Source: Teredinibacter sp. KSP-S5-2 (lineage in GTDB: Bacteria > Pseudomonadota > Gammaproteobacteria > Pseudomonadales > Cellvibrionaceae). From it: a DNA stretch of 64,000 nucleotides. The stretch spans positions 1,176,001-1,240,000 of the forward strand of contig NZ_CP120416.1 in NCBI RefSeq assembly GCF_032773895.1. The letters run 5' to 3'. A model generated the notes under the pieces. That model was not told the DNA's origin, made no database searches, and saw only the letters and a list, made by a program, of their open reading frames with translations. Both the position numbers and the translations under genes were made by a program. Shown in pieces: positions 28,967 through 37,702 of this stretch (the stretch's first letter is position 1; each line of letters starts with the position of its first letter).

Positions 28967-30214
28967 TTATTGACAGTTCTTATAGCCGATATACTTCCAT
29001 TTATTTAACTCGTCCTGAATAGTTTGCGCCGCTTCTTTCGGGGTTTTATTTTGTTTTAGCACCTCTGTAAAAGCGGTGAGAACAAGTTCATTGTAGCTGG
29101 GCTCTTGTTTGTTCAATGGGTAACTGCCAAAAAGGCTAACTGGGTAGGCATTGCCAACCAAACTCGACATTGTATTCAGCATGGGGTTAGCGATATTAAG
29201 CTTTCCACCATATGCGGGTAGTTCTTTAACATGTTCGGCAAACAGCTCAGCAAATTCTTTGGTCGCAGTATATTGTAATACTCTATAAGCTGCTTTAGCT
29301 CGGGGGGATTTGTGGTTCACTTGATAGGTTCCATCACCCAGAGCATAAACCTGACCGCTTTTACCAGGGATGGCCCAAAAGCCTACCTGAAAATTAGGGT
29401 CGACCTGCCAGAGTATTGAAGAGGGGCCTGTTTTCCAGCCACCGTCAAAAGATATGGCTGAGTTTCCTATTGCTATTGCACTGCCCATTCCGGAATAACC
29501 TTCGGTTTCCCAGTTTTCATTGATAAAACCTCTTTTTTTCCAGTCCAGAATGGTTTCAAATATTTGATAGTATTCTGGATCATTAAAACAGGCTGTACCT
29601 TTTGCCAGATTGGCTGCGAAGTTCTTATCAACTAAACCCGAAACCATTACCTCTGCAACCACTTGATTAATTAACCAACCTGAGGCAGAGGCATAATGAA
29701 TGGGGGTAACACCACTTTGTTTTATTTTCTCCAGTGCGGAGTTAAATTCCTGCATTGTTTGAGGTTGTTGACGTATTCCCAGATCGTTCAGGATTTTGTT
29801 GTTCACTAACAAAGACTGAAGCTGAAGGGCAAACGGAACTCCGTAATATTTTCCATCCGGTCCGAGAGATGCCAGGAGTGCGGATTTATTCATATCGCTG
29901 ATGTCGGCTTGATTTGGTGCAATAAAGCCTTCGTCGATTAGACGTTTAAGATTGGCTGCGCCTGGCCCCCACTGAAATACATCCGCCTTGCGGTGCAGAA
30001 GTTCAATTAATACGTGGGGTTGGTAGGTTTCATGTTTCTCGTAACGGATGACTCTATGATCGATTTTAATTCCTGGAATCAAGTTGCGCTGTGAAATGAT
30101 ATCCCATAGAGCACCTTCCTGATCTCGCCAGGTGTAGACAGAAACAGTTGTTGATGACCAGGAGTTGAGCGCGCACGAAATAAGAAGAATAAAAGCAAAA
30201 ATATTGGTTTTCAT
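28967..30214 (-). CDS. Periplasmic sugar-type solute-binding protein (SBP family 1), chemoreceptor partner
   Basis: 415 residues with signal peptide MKTNIFAFILLISCALNSWS. VSVYTWRDQEGALWDIISQR, DVFQWGPGAANLKRLIDEGFI, YYGVPFALQLQSLLVNNKILNDLGI and FDGGWKTGPSS follow the layout of carbohydrate-binding proteins of ABC importers. No permease or ATPase gene is adjacent. Instead it is the second gene after a methyl-accepting chemotaxis protein with a 14-base gap. The likely job is ligand presentation to that receptor, as maltose-binding protein does for Tar (inference). Ligand unknown, probably an oligosaccharide. Confidence 0.82.
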   Translation of the reverse strand: MKTNIFAFILLISCALNSWSSTTVSVYTWRDQEGALWDIISQRNLIPGIKIDHRVIRYEKHETYQPHVLIELLHRKADVFQWGPGAANLKRLIDEGFIAPNQADISDMNKSALLASLGPDGKYYGVPFALQLQSLLVNNKILNDLGIRQQPQTMQEFNSALEKIKQSGVTPIHYASASGWLINQVVAEVMVSGLVDKNFAANLAKGTACFNDPEYYQIFETILDWKKRGFINENWETEGYSGMGSAIAIGNSAISFDGGWKTGPSSILWQVDPNFQVGFWAIPGKSGQVYALGDGTYQVNHKSPRAKAAYRVLQYTATKEFAELFAEHVKELPAYGGKLNIANPMLNTMSSLVGNAYPVSLFGSYPLNKQEPSYNELVLTAFTEVLKQNKTPKEAAQTIQDELNKWKYIGYKNCQ

Positions 30215-30228
30215 TGTTATCTCGTAAA

Positions 30229-32256
30229 TTAATTTGTTTTGAACTTTTCGACTATTTTTTCAAGAGTCTTGGACGAGTCTAATAGTTCTATCATATTCTC
30301 TTCGTTTTTTTGTGCACCTTGTTCAGTGTTTTCCGCTAATTCGGAAATGCGGGTGATGTTTTTGGTGACTTCCTCTGTTACCGTACTTTGTTGTTCAGAG
30401 GCTGTGGCAATCTGCATGTTCATGTCTTTAATTCTGGCCATGATGGTAACGATATTTCGAATTTGCTCGCTGATTGATTGCGCTTTTTCAACCGACTGAT
30501 CGGTTTTGATTTGTGATTGGTTGATTGAAGAAACTGCTCGCTCTGAGCTTTGCAGTAGGGTTTCGATATTGTGTTTGATTTCTTCCGTGGATTCCTGAGT
30601 TCGACTGGCCAGGGTTCGTACTTCGTCAGCCACTACAGAGAAACCTCGACCATGCTCACCTGCTCGTGCGGCCTCAATTGCAGCGTTGAGCGCAAGTAGA
30701 TTCGTCTGTTGCGCAATAGCGTCAATGACCAGCAGTATTTCTTCAATTTTTCTGACATCACTGTCCAATTGCTCAATCACTTTTGCAGCAATGTCCATAT
30801 CACTTTTCAGAGCTAGGGTCAGGCTTTTGTTATCTTCAATATTTTTCTCACCATTAGTGGCGTAGTCGTGGGCTTGTAGTACTTCGCCAAAGGTTTCCTG
30901 GGCAATACTCGATACTTCCCTAATCGTTGCAGTCATTTCCTGCATCGCCGTTGCCACCATATCAATTTCGTTTTTCTGTCCGGTAATGGCTGATTTAGTC
31001 GATTGAGTGATATTTTGCGTATCTTCGATCGATTCAAGAATCGCGTGGGATTGGTCCTGGATTGCATGAATCATATCTCGAAGATACTGACTCAAAGTGG
31101 ATGCGGATTTCTGTAACTTGCCAAATTCATCATCGGATGCCTGGCGGAGCTTCTCAGTTAAATCACCTGTCGCCATGCGTTGCAGGGCATTCATCATTCT
31201 GTACAGACCGGTTCGTATGCTGGACGTGAGTAATAAACCCACCAAAACCCCAATAACTATCGCGACGGCGCTAATCGAAATAATTGTGAGCTTGTTGGAG
31301 GATACGGAATCCTGAGCGTTGTTGGCGACACTTTTGGAGTAACTGGAAGCAAATTCGTTGACTTTGTGCAGGTCTTTTCTTATTTCTGCGAGTGCCTGTT
31401 CGTTCTCCACCATGTTTTTAAATAACGTATCTTTGGTACCCAGGTAGGTTTCCTTGGTATTGCCGTAGCCTTCCAGGCTTGCAACGAGGTGGATAATTTC
31501 ACTGATTAGATCATTTTGTTGGTAGATGGCTGAACGAACCCTTGGGCTGGCATTCTCCGCAATTCTTTGCAATTCGTAGGCTTTGTCCAGATAAGCAATC
31601 ATCCATTCAGTATATTGAGCAACATATTTTCTAAAGGAAACATTGTCTTTGGAGGCACTGATCAGTTTGATCAGGCCTATACCTTGGGAAATATGAAAAG
31701 CCACGTCATCAATATATTGTTTATTACTGGGGGAAGCGACAGGGACGCTCCTTACCTGATTGAGAATGTCCTGGCTCTGCTCTTCCAGTTTGTCTACTTT
31801 TTCATCCAGCGTTGCCAATAGATTTGAGCCATCGAAAGACATGCGGTATACGCGCATGGTGGATTCAATATTGCTGAATACTTCGGGCACCTTCTCCTGT
31901 AGGGTTTGTACAATCGCTATTTGGTCACTGGCGGTCTCAATCGTACTAAGTTCACTTTTTAAGCGCTCTAAAAGGGGACGGTATTGGCTGTTAATTTGGT
32001 TGAATACTTTTTCGGATTCTTCCAGTTGATCATATTTTATGCTGTTGTAATGCTGATACATGGCGAGGTTAACCGCTGCAAACTGCGCGGAGAGTTGAGC
32101 GGAGTCTTCGCTTATCGGAATGGCCCTTGTGGTCACCTGCTGAAGGTTATCGTTTATGCCGTTCACACTGGTGATGCCGGTGTAGCCAATTACAACCAAA
32201 AAGCTAATTAAAAATAAAAAACCTATGCTGATTCGTTGTATAACTGTCAGTTTCAT
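30229..32256 (-). CDS. Methyl-accepting chemotaxis protein with four-helix-bundle-type sensor
   Basis: 675 residues from ATG 32256 (the TTG at 32268 is less likely). TM1 at about 7-28, a mostly helical periplasmic domain of about 290 residues, TM2 ([23 protein letters not shown], about 322-345), HAMP ([32 protein letters not shown]) and the signalling domain with the highly conserved hairpin [35 protein letters not shown] near residues 505-545. Transcribed before the solute-binding protein in a two-gene operon, so it probably senses the liganded binding protein. No CheA/CheW genes nearby. Confidence 0.92.
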   Translation of the reverse strand: MKLTVIQRISIGFLFLISFLVVIGYTGITSVNGINDNLQQVTTRAIPISEDSAQLSAQFAAVNLAMYQHYNSIKYDQLEESEKVFNQINSQYRPLLERLKSELSTIETASDQIAIVQTLQEKVPEVFSNIESTMRVYRMSFDGSNLLATLDEKVDKLEEQSQDILNQVRSVPVASPSNKQYIDDVAFHISQGIGLIKLISASKDNVSFRKYVAQYTEWMIAYLDKAYELQRIAENASPRVRSAIYQQNDLISEIIHLVASLEGYGNTKETYLGTKDTLFKNMVENEQALAEIRKDLHKVNEFASSYSKSVANNAQDSVSSNKLTIISISAVAIVIGVLVGLLLTSSIRTGLYRMMNALQRMATGDLTEKLRQASDDEFGKLQKSASTLSQYLRDMIHAIQDQSHAILESIEDTQNITQSTKSAITGQKNEIDMVATAMQEMTATIREVSSIAQETFGEVLQAHDYATNGEKNIEDNKSLTLALKSDMDIAAKVIEQLDSDVRKIEEILLVIDAIAQQTNLLALNAAIEAARAGEHGRGFSVVADEVRTLASRTQESTEEIKHNIETLLQSSERAVSSINQSQIKTDQSVEKAQSISEQIRNIVTIMARIKDMNMQIATASEQQSTVTEEVTKNITRISELAENTEQGAQKNEENMIELLDSSKTLEKIVEKFKTN

Positions 32257-32533
32257 GTAGATACTCAAAAATATTATTCTTTTTTCTAATATGCTTGTCC
32301 TTTAAGGCAAGCATATTGGCGCAGTTTATATGCCGCCTATATATGTTTAGCACAAATATCGATTGAAGAGGCTCATACTAACGGCTTATGTCGCGGTAAA
32401 GCCTATATGGGGTGCTCGCGCCAGTTTTTATCTTTGTTTCAGTGGCGTCACATATGTGTGGGTGGGGGATATCTGCGGTCAAATATTTCAGCTACATGTC
32501 AAGCTTAGGTCCAAGTCGTATGGTTGTTACCTA

Positions 32534-32962
32534 CTACAATTCTTTCCTCATAAATTTAGCATCGGCATAGGCCATCAACTTTTCTCCCACATGTAGTTCC
32601 GACCTTAAACAGTAGAGCGGTGGTTTGAATCGTGTTATCCAGGCGGTTAAATTCAGTTTTTGTTGACAGGGCACGGGTAAAAGGTAGCGCACATGTAAAT
32701 CGGCCGTTAACGCTGTAATGTCATGGTGAAATAAACAATGGGTCATTGCCGAATCCAGCATGGTGGCCACGATACCGCCGTGTAGAATGTCAGGGTAACC
32801 CTGGAGAAAAGGGTAGGATTTTGTCTCACCTGTTACGCCTCCATTATCGTTAGAATAAAAATGTAACCCGAGCGACGCGGCGTTATCTTTACCACAGGCA
32901 AAGCATTTTTTATGACTGTGGTGGTTTTTCATTTTCGCTATGGGATGGGTTGCTTGCTGCAT
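32534..32962 (-). CDS. PaaI-type hotdog thioesterase
   Basis: 142 residues from ATG 32962 (the frame opens at a TTG at 32977). Contains CFACGKDNAASLGLHFY at the N-terminus and LHGGIVATMLDSAMTHCLFH (about 62-81), the HGG-x-x-x-x-x-x-D signature of PaaI-like acyl-CoA thioesterases. Cys residues CFACG near residue 20 resemble the variant clade with a Cys-containing leader. Follows the metallo-beta-lactamase gene by 24 bases on the same strand, so it is the probable last gene of the minus-strand sigma-54 operon. Substrate unknown. Confidence 0.8.
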   Translation of the reverse strand: MQQATHPIAKMKNHHSHKKCFACGKDNAASLGLHFYSNDNGGVTGETKSYPFLQGYPDILHGGIVATMLDSAMTHCLFHHDITALTADLHVRYLLPVPCQQKLNLTAWITRFKPPLYCLRSELHVGEKLMAYADAKFMRKEL

Positions 32963-32986
32963 ACTAATTTGTGTCAATTTGGTTTT

Positions 32987-33817
32987 CTATATATGGATAA
33001 CCGAACCTACGTGTATAGTTTGGTACTGATCGGGAAAGGCTTCTGCCAGGCTTTTCATCGCTGCAAAACCAGTACAGTGTGTTGGGCCAAGTTGTTGAAT
33101 ATTGAGTTTGCGAAGGGCTTTTATTGTTGACTCGAGCTGTTCAGTGCTGGCATTGGCCAGATGCATACCGCCGAATACGCCAAAAATCGGTTTGTTATGG
33201 GTAAGGTATTGAATGTACTCTAGGGTATTAATCACTCCAGCGTGGGCACAGCCAAGTAATACAATTGTCCCCAGTCCGCTTTCTATATAAAGCGCCTGGT
33301 CATCCATAATTTGATCCGGTGATTTTCCATCTTTATCATAAAAAAAAGTTTTGGTATTTTTTTCAAAATCATTGATGCGTGGAATCGAACCGGTGCACCA
33401 AACATTTTTTGCGATCGGTGTGGGTTTTTCGGTCCAATATATGTTGGGTGTATTATGCAGAAGGTTTTTAATCGGCGTTGCCATACCCCGATAATGAGCC
33501 GGGTTGTTTGATCTGAGCGAATATTTTTCTTTGAGTGCTTCCGGGTGTATAAAAACCGATGCATTTTCGCTCAGTTGTAAAACTTCATCCACACCACCAG
33601 TATGATCGTAGTGGCCGTGGCTCAGCACCAGGGCATCTGTCGAGCTTAAATCTATTTTCAACTGTTTTGAATTATGTTTTAGCGCCAAGCCCTGGCCGGT
33701 ATCAAACAGAATGTTTTGTTCGCGGGTTGCTATCCAAATTGACAGGCCGTGTTCAGCAAGCAGACCGGCGTGGTTGACAGTATTGTCTATCAATATGGTG
33801 ATTTTTAATTCTGACAA
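32987..33817 (-). CDS. MBL-fold metallo-hydrolase (TTG start)
   Basis: 276 residues. VLSHGHYDHTGGVDE (about 64-78) is the H-x-H-x-D-H metal motif. LLGCAHAGVINTLEYI and FGGMHLANAS supply later ligands. The sequence resembles archaeal and bacterial homologues annotated as dihydropteroate-related MBL hydrolases (7,8-dihydropterin-6-methyl type), often seen beside NifX-like proteins. The start must be TTG at 33817, as no ATG precedes the conserved beta strand; GAGA lies about eleven bases before it. 54 bases separate it from the NifX-like gene; same operon is likely. Confidence 0.8.
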   Translation of the reverse strand: MSELKITILIDNTVNHAGLLAEHGLSIWIATREQNILFDTGQGLALKHNSKQLKIDLSSTDALVLSHGHYDHTGGVDEVLQLSENASVFIHPEALKEKYSLRSNNPAHYRGMATPIKNLLHNTPNIYWTEKPTPIAKNVWCTGSIPRINDFEKNTKTFFYDKDGKSPDQIMDDQALYIESGLGTIVLLGCAHAGVINTLEYIQYLTHNKPIFGVFGGMHLANASTEQLESTIKALRKLNIQQLGPTHCTGFAAMKSLAEAFPDQYQTIHVGSVIHI

Positions 33818-33871
33818 AATTAGTTCTCAGGTAAATGGTTTGGAATTAGGTAACATCGGGTAAATTTTGGT

Positions 33872-34309
33872 TTATCTTAATTCCTGGTTTCTGTTGACGC
33901 ATTTTCTGCGTCTTCCACGACCGCTGTGGGATCTGTTGATTGCGTGGTGATAAGATTGACACACTTTCTGTTTACGTGAACAGCCTGGCATCAGGTATTT
34001 TCCTTGTCCTAACTGGTTTGCTAAAAACGCATCGAGTACTTCATCGATTTGCCCTCGTGTTTGGGCAATAACATCAATCCCTTTCTGTACTAACGCAGAT
34101 TCAAATGGTCTCGAAATTGCACCGCATATCAAAACATTAACACCAATATTGGCAATGGATTCGGCAAGTGTGTGTGGGTCGTCGTTCTGGATAGTAATGT
34201 TGTTGAGTGTGGTGACGGACCCTTGGATCATGTCGACCAGTAACAGCGTATCAGCAACATCAAAAACCGGGGATATCTGGTTTTGCCAGTGGGGAATTGC
34301 AAGTTTCAT
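33872..34309 (-). CDS. NifX/MTH1175-family protein (dinitrogenase iron-molybdenum cofactor domain), Cys/Arg-rich tail
   Basis: 145 residues. MKLAIPHWQNQISPVFDVADTLLLVD and LAESIANIGVNVLICGAISRPFESALVQKGIDVI are the RNase H-like Fe-Mo cofactor binding fold of NifX/NafY/MTH1175. The last ~40 residues (YLMPGCSRKQKVC...HSGRGRRRKCVNRNQ) are a basic Cys-containing tail that could bind a metal cluster. No nif genes are present, so nitrogen fixation is not implied. The gene is divergent from a sigma-54 activator and has its own -24/-12 promoter. Role inferred as metal-cluster chaperone or carrier. Confidence 0.82.
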   Translation of the reverse strand: MKLAIPHWQNQISPVFDVADTLLLVDMIQGSVTTLNNITIQNDDPHTLAESIANIGVNVLICGAISRPFESALVQKGIDVIAQTRGQIDEVLDAFLANQLGQGKYLMPGCSRKQKVCQSYHHAINRSHSGRGRRRKCVNRNQELR

Positions 34310-34344
34310 GGTTTAGGCACTCCCAAAACGTTTATCCCGAATAT

Positions 34345-34358
34345 GCACTATATATGCC
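34345..34358 (-). promoter_or_regulatory. Sigma-54 (-24/-12) promoter of the minus-strand NifX-like operon
   Basis: Read on the minus strand: TGGCAT-ATATA-GTGCAT, with GG (34358-34357) and GC (34346-34345) ten bases apart as the sigma-54 consensus requires. Start would be near 34333, about 25 bases before the ATG at 34309. Two activator-site candidates lie 75-120 bases upstream. Confidence 0.7.
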
Positions 34359-34432
34359 ATTGATTTCCTGCAACCAATGCGCGGTCAAAAACGGGGTGGA
34401 GTCATGAAAAGATTTGTTATTCATCAATTTCA

Positions 34433-34447
34433 ATCGGGCAAACTGCA
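34433..34447. promoter_or_regulatory. Candidate activator site UAS-1
   Basis: ATCGGGCAAACTGCA. One of three copies of ATCGGGYA-N3-TGCM in the two intergenic regions that flank the activator gene. Proposed enhancer site for that activator. Confidence 0.6.
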
Positions 34448-34464
34448 ATAAAATGGTTTTTTAA

Positions 34465-34479
34465 ATCGGGCATTTTGCC
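34465..34479. promoter_or_regulatory. Candidate activator site UAS-2
   Basis: ATCGGGCATTTTGCC, 32 bases (three helical turns) after UAS-1. Core GGCA-TTT-TGCC is an exact short palindrome. Confidence 0.6.
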
Positions 34480-34510
34480 ATGCACCAAAAACGCTTAGGA
34501 ACACACTCTT

Positions 34511-35869
34511 TTGACTGATCAACTATCAATTGCTCGCCAGCGAGAAACCGCGATTCTGGATTCGGTAAATGAAGGCGTGTTTACCGTCGATCGATCCTGG
34601 AGAATTACGGCATTTAATAGTGCAGCGGAGAAGATAACAGGGATTCGCAGACAGGAGGCGATTGGTAGTCGATGCTGCGATGTGTTTCGAGCCAATATCT
34701 GCGAAAGGGACTGCGCTTTACGGCGGACAATGTCCAATCGCACGCCCGTGCTTAATGCTGTGGCTTATATCGTGAATAAGCAGGGAGAACGGATTCCGAT
34801 TCGTATATCAACTGCCTTGTTGAAAAACAGTGAAGGCGAAGTTGTCGGTGGTGTGGAAACTTTTCAGGATCTCACGGTGGTTGAGCAGCTACGCAAGGAG
34901 CTACACGCGAGCTATACCTTTGAAGATATTATCGGTCGTAGCGCTGCCATGACTCGCCTATTTGAGCTTATTCCTTTGGTGGCAGAAAGCAATAGTACCG
35001 TCTTGATTGAGGGTGCGAGTGGTACGGGTAAAGAGCTGTTTGCGCGTGCTATTCACAACCTTTCGCCCCGTAAGAATAAACCTTTTGTGGCGGTGAACTG
35101 TGCAGCGTTACCCGATACATTATTGGAAAGCGAATTATTTGGTCATAAAGCCGGTGCCTTTACTGATGCCAAGCGGGATAAACCCGGTCGTTTTGCTTTG
35201 GCTGAGGGGGGAACTATTTTTCTCGATGAGATTGGGGATATTTCGCCTGCGATGCAAGTGCGGTTATTGCGCGTCTTACAAGAGCGGGAAATCGAACCCT
35301 TGGGGGGAACAAAAAGTTTACCTATTGATGTTCGTGTGATTACTGCAACCAATAAGGCGCTGCAAAAGGAAGTGGCCGATGGGCAGTTCCGTGAAGACCT
35401 GTATTATCGAATTCGCGTTGTGCATTTGCTGCTACCAGGCTTAAAACAGCGGCGCGAAGATATTCCCTTGCTTATTGAATCCTTACTGAGCAAATTTAAT
35501 CACCTACAGGGAAAGGATATTGCCGGTGTGTCGAATGAGGTGTTGTCGCGGTTAATGGAGTACGAATACCCCGGCAACGTCCGTGAACTGGAAAACATCA
35601 TTGAGCAGGCATTTGTTTTATGTCGTGGCAAAATTATCCATTTAAATCACTTGCCGCCCGAACTGCGACCGAATGTCGCACATGGTGCTGAATCTAATCA
35701 ACCGATGAGTCTTGCGGAACTTGAAAAGCTGTTTATTAGTGAAGCATTACAACGTAATCAGGGCAACCGCCAAAAGAGTGCGCAGGAACTCGGTATAGAC
35801 GTGAGTACTCTGTATCGAAAAATTAAATCATTTTCCATTGAATTGCCTGAAAAAGATGGGCGTAGCTAG
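34511..35869 (+). CDS. Sigma-54-dependent activator with PAS domain (PAS-AAA-HTH)
   Basis: 452 residues. PAS domain at about 10-130 (ILDSVNEGVFTVDRSWRITAFNSAAEKITG) with a Cys cluster (CCDVFRANICERDC, about 55-68) that could sense redox or bind a metal. AAA+ domain: Walker A GASGTGKE (about 168-175), GAFTDA variant of the GAFTGA loop, Walker B TIFLDEIGD, YPGNVRELEN; C-terminal Fis-like helix-turn-helix NRQKSAQELGIDVSTLYRKIK. No receiver domain, so control is through the PAS input. The start is TTG 34511 with AGGA at 34497-34500; there is no earlier ATG. Flanked by divergent sigma-54 promoters, which it presumably drives. Confidence 0.92.
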   Translation: MTDQLSIARQRETAILDSVNEGVFTVDRSWRITAFNSAAEKITGIRRQEAIGSRCCDVFRANICERDCALRRTMSNRTPVLNAVAYIVNKQGERIPIRISTALLKNSEGEVVGGVETFQDLTVVEQLRKELHASYTFEDIIGRSAAMTRLFELIPLVAESNSTVLIEGASGTGKELFARAIHNLSPRKNKPFVAVNCAALPDTLLESELFGHKAGAFTDAKRDKPGRFALAEGGTIFLDEIGDISPAMQVRLLRVLQEREIEPLGGTKSLPIDVRVITATNKALQKEVADGQFREDLYYRIRVVHLLLPGLKQRREDIPLLIESLLSKFNHLQGKDIAGVSNEVLSRLMEYEYPGNVRELENIIEQAFVLCRGKIIHLNHLPPELRPNVAHGAESNQPMSLAELEKLFISEALQRNQGNRQKSAQELGIDVSTLYRKIKSFSIELPEKDGRS

Positions 35870-35888
35870 CTCTAGCATCGTTATGTCA

Positions 35889-35903
35889 ATCGGGTAAATT
35901 GCA
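35889..35903. promoter_or_regulatory. Candidate activator site UAS-3
   Basis: ATCGGGTAAATTGCA, 100 bases before the -24 box of the plus-strand operon, matching UAS-1 and UAS-2. Confidence 0.6.
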
Positions 35904-36002
35904 CGATTCGGGTTCGACTCGATAACTTCTACTTCTAGCCTATCTTTCGCTGTCTCAGGTTTTTGGACGGTTTTACTTTCTGTTCTTTCCTGTTTTTATT
36001 TT

Positions 36003-36016
36003 GGCGCTCTTTTTGC
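36003..36016 (+). promoter_or_regulatory. Sigma-54 (-24/-12) promoter of the plus-strand NifX-like operon
   Basis: TGGCGC-TCTTT-TTGCT, GG at 36003-36004 and GC at 36015-36016 with exact ten-base spacing. Start expected near 36028, giving a leader of about 70 bases before ATG 36097. Confidence 0.85.
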
Positions 36017-36096
36017 TATTGCATGGTTGTTTTGTAAATCAATCGATATTCCAACCCCTGTGAATAATGGGTAAGACGTTGGTAAAAGGAAACGTT

Positions 36097-36519
36097 ATGC
36101 TTATAGCTATACCTACAATTAATCAAAAACTTTGTCAGCACTTTGGTCATTGTGAGCAATTTGCCTTCGCTGAAGTGGACGAAGAGAATCAAACAATTTT
36201 ACATGTCCGATATTTACAGGCACCGATACACACGCCTGGGAGCATACCCAGTTGGTTAAATGACAATGGAACACAATTGGTTATCGCAAGTGGTATTGGC
36301 AATCGAGCATTAAGCTTTTTTGATCAGTGGGGCATAAACGTTGTTGTTGGCGCGAAAGAAGGGAGCCCGAAGGATATTATCGCTGCGTATTTTAAACAAC
36401 AGTTGGAAACTGAGAATAACCCTTGTAATGAAAAACACACTTCTCATAAGTGTGAGGAGAATGAGGTTGAGGACTATCAATCCATCACTATGAAATCCGG
36501 TTTTCGCTGTCACTATTGA
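36097..36519 (+). CDS. NifX/MTH1175-family protein
   Basis: 140 residues. MLIAIPTINQKLCQHFGHCEQFAFAEVDEENQTI has the HFGHC motif (about 15-19) of the MTH1175/NifX class, followed by PSWLNDNGTQLVIASGIGNRALSFFDQWGINVVVGA. The C-terminal tail (NPCNEKHTSHKCEEN...GFRCHY) adds Cys/His residues. AAGGA at 36086-36090 six bases before ATG 36097 fixes the start, and the upstream ATG at 36067 has no such site. First gene of a sigma-54 operon with DsbB-like, AhpD-like and zinc-ribbon genes. A metal-cluster role is inferred from the family. Confidence 0.82.
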   Translation: MLIAIPTINQKLCQHFGHCEQFAFAEVDEENQTILHVRYLQAPIHTPGSIPSWLNDNGTQLVIASGIGNRALSFFDQWGINVVVGAKEGSPKDIIAAYFKQQLETENNPCNEKHTSHKCEENEVEDYQSITMKSGFRCHY

Positions 36520-36528
36520 GATGTTGAT

Positions 36529-37047
36529 ATGGTTTACTCTGAACAAGGTTCACGCCTTCGGCCGTCTATTCGTGTGACTAACCTGATTGTTTTTAGTGCG
36601 TGTGTGATTGCTGTTCTTATCACTGTTTTTTATTTTCAGAAAACGTTGGGATTAACGCCTTGCCCATTATGTGTTACACAAAGAGCATTTGTCATTGCCA
36701 TCGGTATTATCGCCTTAGTGGCTTTTATTCATCATCCCGGTGCAGGTGGTATTAAAGTCTATGCCGGGCTAGGTGCAATAGCGGCAATTGGGGGTGGTTG
36801 CGTTTCCGCTCGACACATATGGTTGCAAAACCTGCCTGAAGAGTTGGTGCCAGCGTGCGGGCCCGGGCTAAGTTTTATTTTAGAAACCATGCCGCTATGG
36901 GAGGCGATCAAAGTGCTTTTCCAAGGCGATGGGGATTGCGCCGATGTTGTCTGGACATTATTTGGTGTAAGCATCCCTGGGTGGACTCTCGTTGCATTTA
37001 TAGGTTTTACATTGATTAATGTCTGGCAACTTTTCCGCAAGGCATAG
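36529..37047 (+). CDS. DsbB-like disulfide bond formation protein
   Basis: 172 residues, four helices, with TPCPLCVTQR (about 43-52) carrying the quinone-side CxxC, and a second Cys pair spread over VPACGPG (near 104-110) and GDGDCADVVW (near 138). Topology and length match DsbB, which re-oxidises DsbA at the inner membrane using quinone. A DsbA partner is not adjacent. Nine bases after the NifX-like stop, so same operon; its placement here suggests thiol-redox upkeep of the metal-cluster proteins (inference). Confidence 0.85.
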   Translation: MVYSEQGSRLRPSIRVTNLIVFSACVIAVLITVFYFQKTLGLTPCPLCVTQRAFVIAIGIIALVAFIHHPGAGGIKVYAGLGAIAAIGGGCVSARHIWLQNLPEELVPACGPGLSFILETMPLWEAIKVLFQGDGDCADVVWTLFGVSIPGWTLVAFIGFTLINVWQLFRKA

Positions 37048-37132
37048 TGGTTTATATGATTTCGGATATTTATCACAGTGATAGTACCTAGCCCATAACA
37101 AATATGTCAGATGTATTTTAAGAGAGATGGCT

Positions 37133-37489
37133 ATGCATAAAAACTACGAAGTTGTAAGAAGCTCCATTCGGGAATATACCCGCGAGTTACAGAAAATTCA
37201 GCCGGATACCATTAACGCCTTTTATGCGCAATCCAAAGCCGCATTGAAAGACGGAGCATTGTCAGAAAAGATAAAGGAATATATTGCTCTGGCTATTGGT
37301 GTGGCAAAACACTGTGATGGCTGTATTGCCTTTCATGTGAAAAACTTAAACGATTTGGGGGCAACGCGAGAAGAGATTGCAGAAGTACTTGGAGTTGGTG
37401 TGTATATGGGAGGCGGCCCTTCTCTTATGCTTGCTGCCGATGCCTTGCGTGCATTTGATCAACTACACGATGAGGAGTCGATAGAGTGA
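37133..37489 (+). CDS. AhpD-like carboxymuconolactone decarboxylase family protein
   Basis: 118 residues. KEYIALAIGVAKHCDGCIAFHVKNLNDLGATREEIAEVLGVGVYMGGGPSLMLAADAL contains the E...H-C-x-x-C...H active site of AhpD-type peroxidase partners (Cys pair in KHCDGC). AGAGAG at 37121-37126 is six bases from ATG 37133; ATG 37127 would sit right on it. Thiol-based peroxide or disulfide chemistry in the cytoplasm is the family norm. Middle gene of the sigma-54 operon and translationally coupled to the next gene. Confidence 0.88.
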   Translation: MHKNYEVVRSSIREYTRELQKIQPDTINAFYAQSKAALKDGALSEKIKEYIALAIGVAKHCDGCIAFHVKNLNDLGATREEIAEVLGVGVYMGGGPSLMLAADALRAFDQLHDEESIE

Positions 37490-37671
37490 ATGCAAATTCG
37501 TGTCGAAATCTGGGGCCGGTCGGTGAATGTGTCTGCCCTAAATGCGGGTACACGTCCAAGCACACTGCCGGCCAGCCTTGTCAGGAAAATCGGTGTCCAA
37601 AGTGTGGCAGTAAATTACTGCGCAAGGATTCATTTCATCACCAAAAGCTTATGGAGAAAAGAAAAAGCTAA
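37486..37671 (+). CDS. Small double zinc-ribbon protein (GTG start)
   Basis: 61 residues with CVCPKCGYTSKHTAGQPC and RCPKCGSKLLRKD, two CxxC pairs spaced like a zinc ribbon or rubredoxin-type site. GTG 37486 overlaps the stop of the AhpD-like gene (GTGA) and GAGGAG at 37472-37477 is eight bases upstream, so it is real and coupled. Other small CPxCG proteins sit beside NifX/MTH1175 proteins in many genomes. Metal-binding adaptor by inference. Last gene of the sigma-54 operon. Confidence 0.78.
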   Translation: MNANSCRNLGPVGECVCPKCGYTSKHTAGQPCQENRCPKCGSKLLRKDSFHHQKLMEKRKS

Positions 37672-37702
37672 CCGTGTATTGCGAATAGATCAGCTTGCCA
37701 GT

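Noticed and set aside
33872-36519. NifX-like genes as evidence for nitrogen fixation
   Set aside because: No nifHDK or other nif genes; NifX/MTH1175 proteins are common outside nitrogen fixers.
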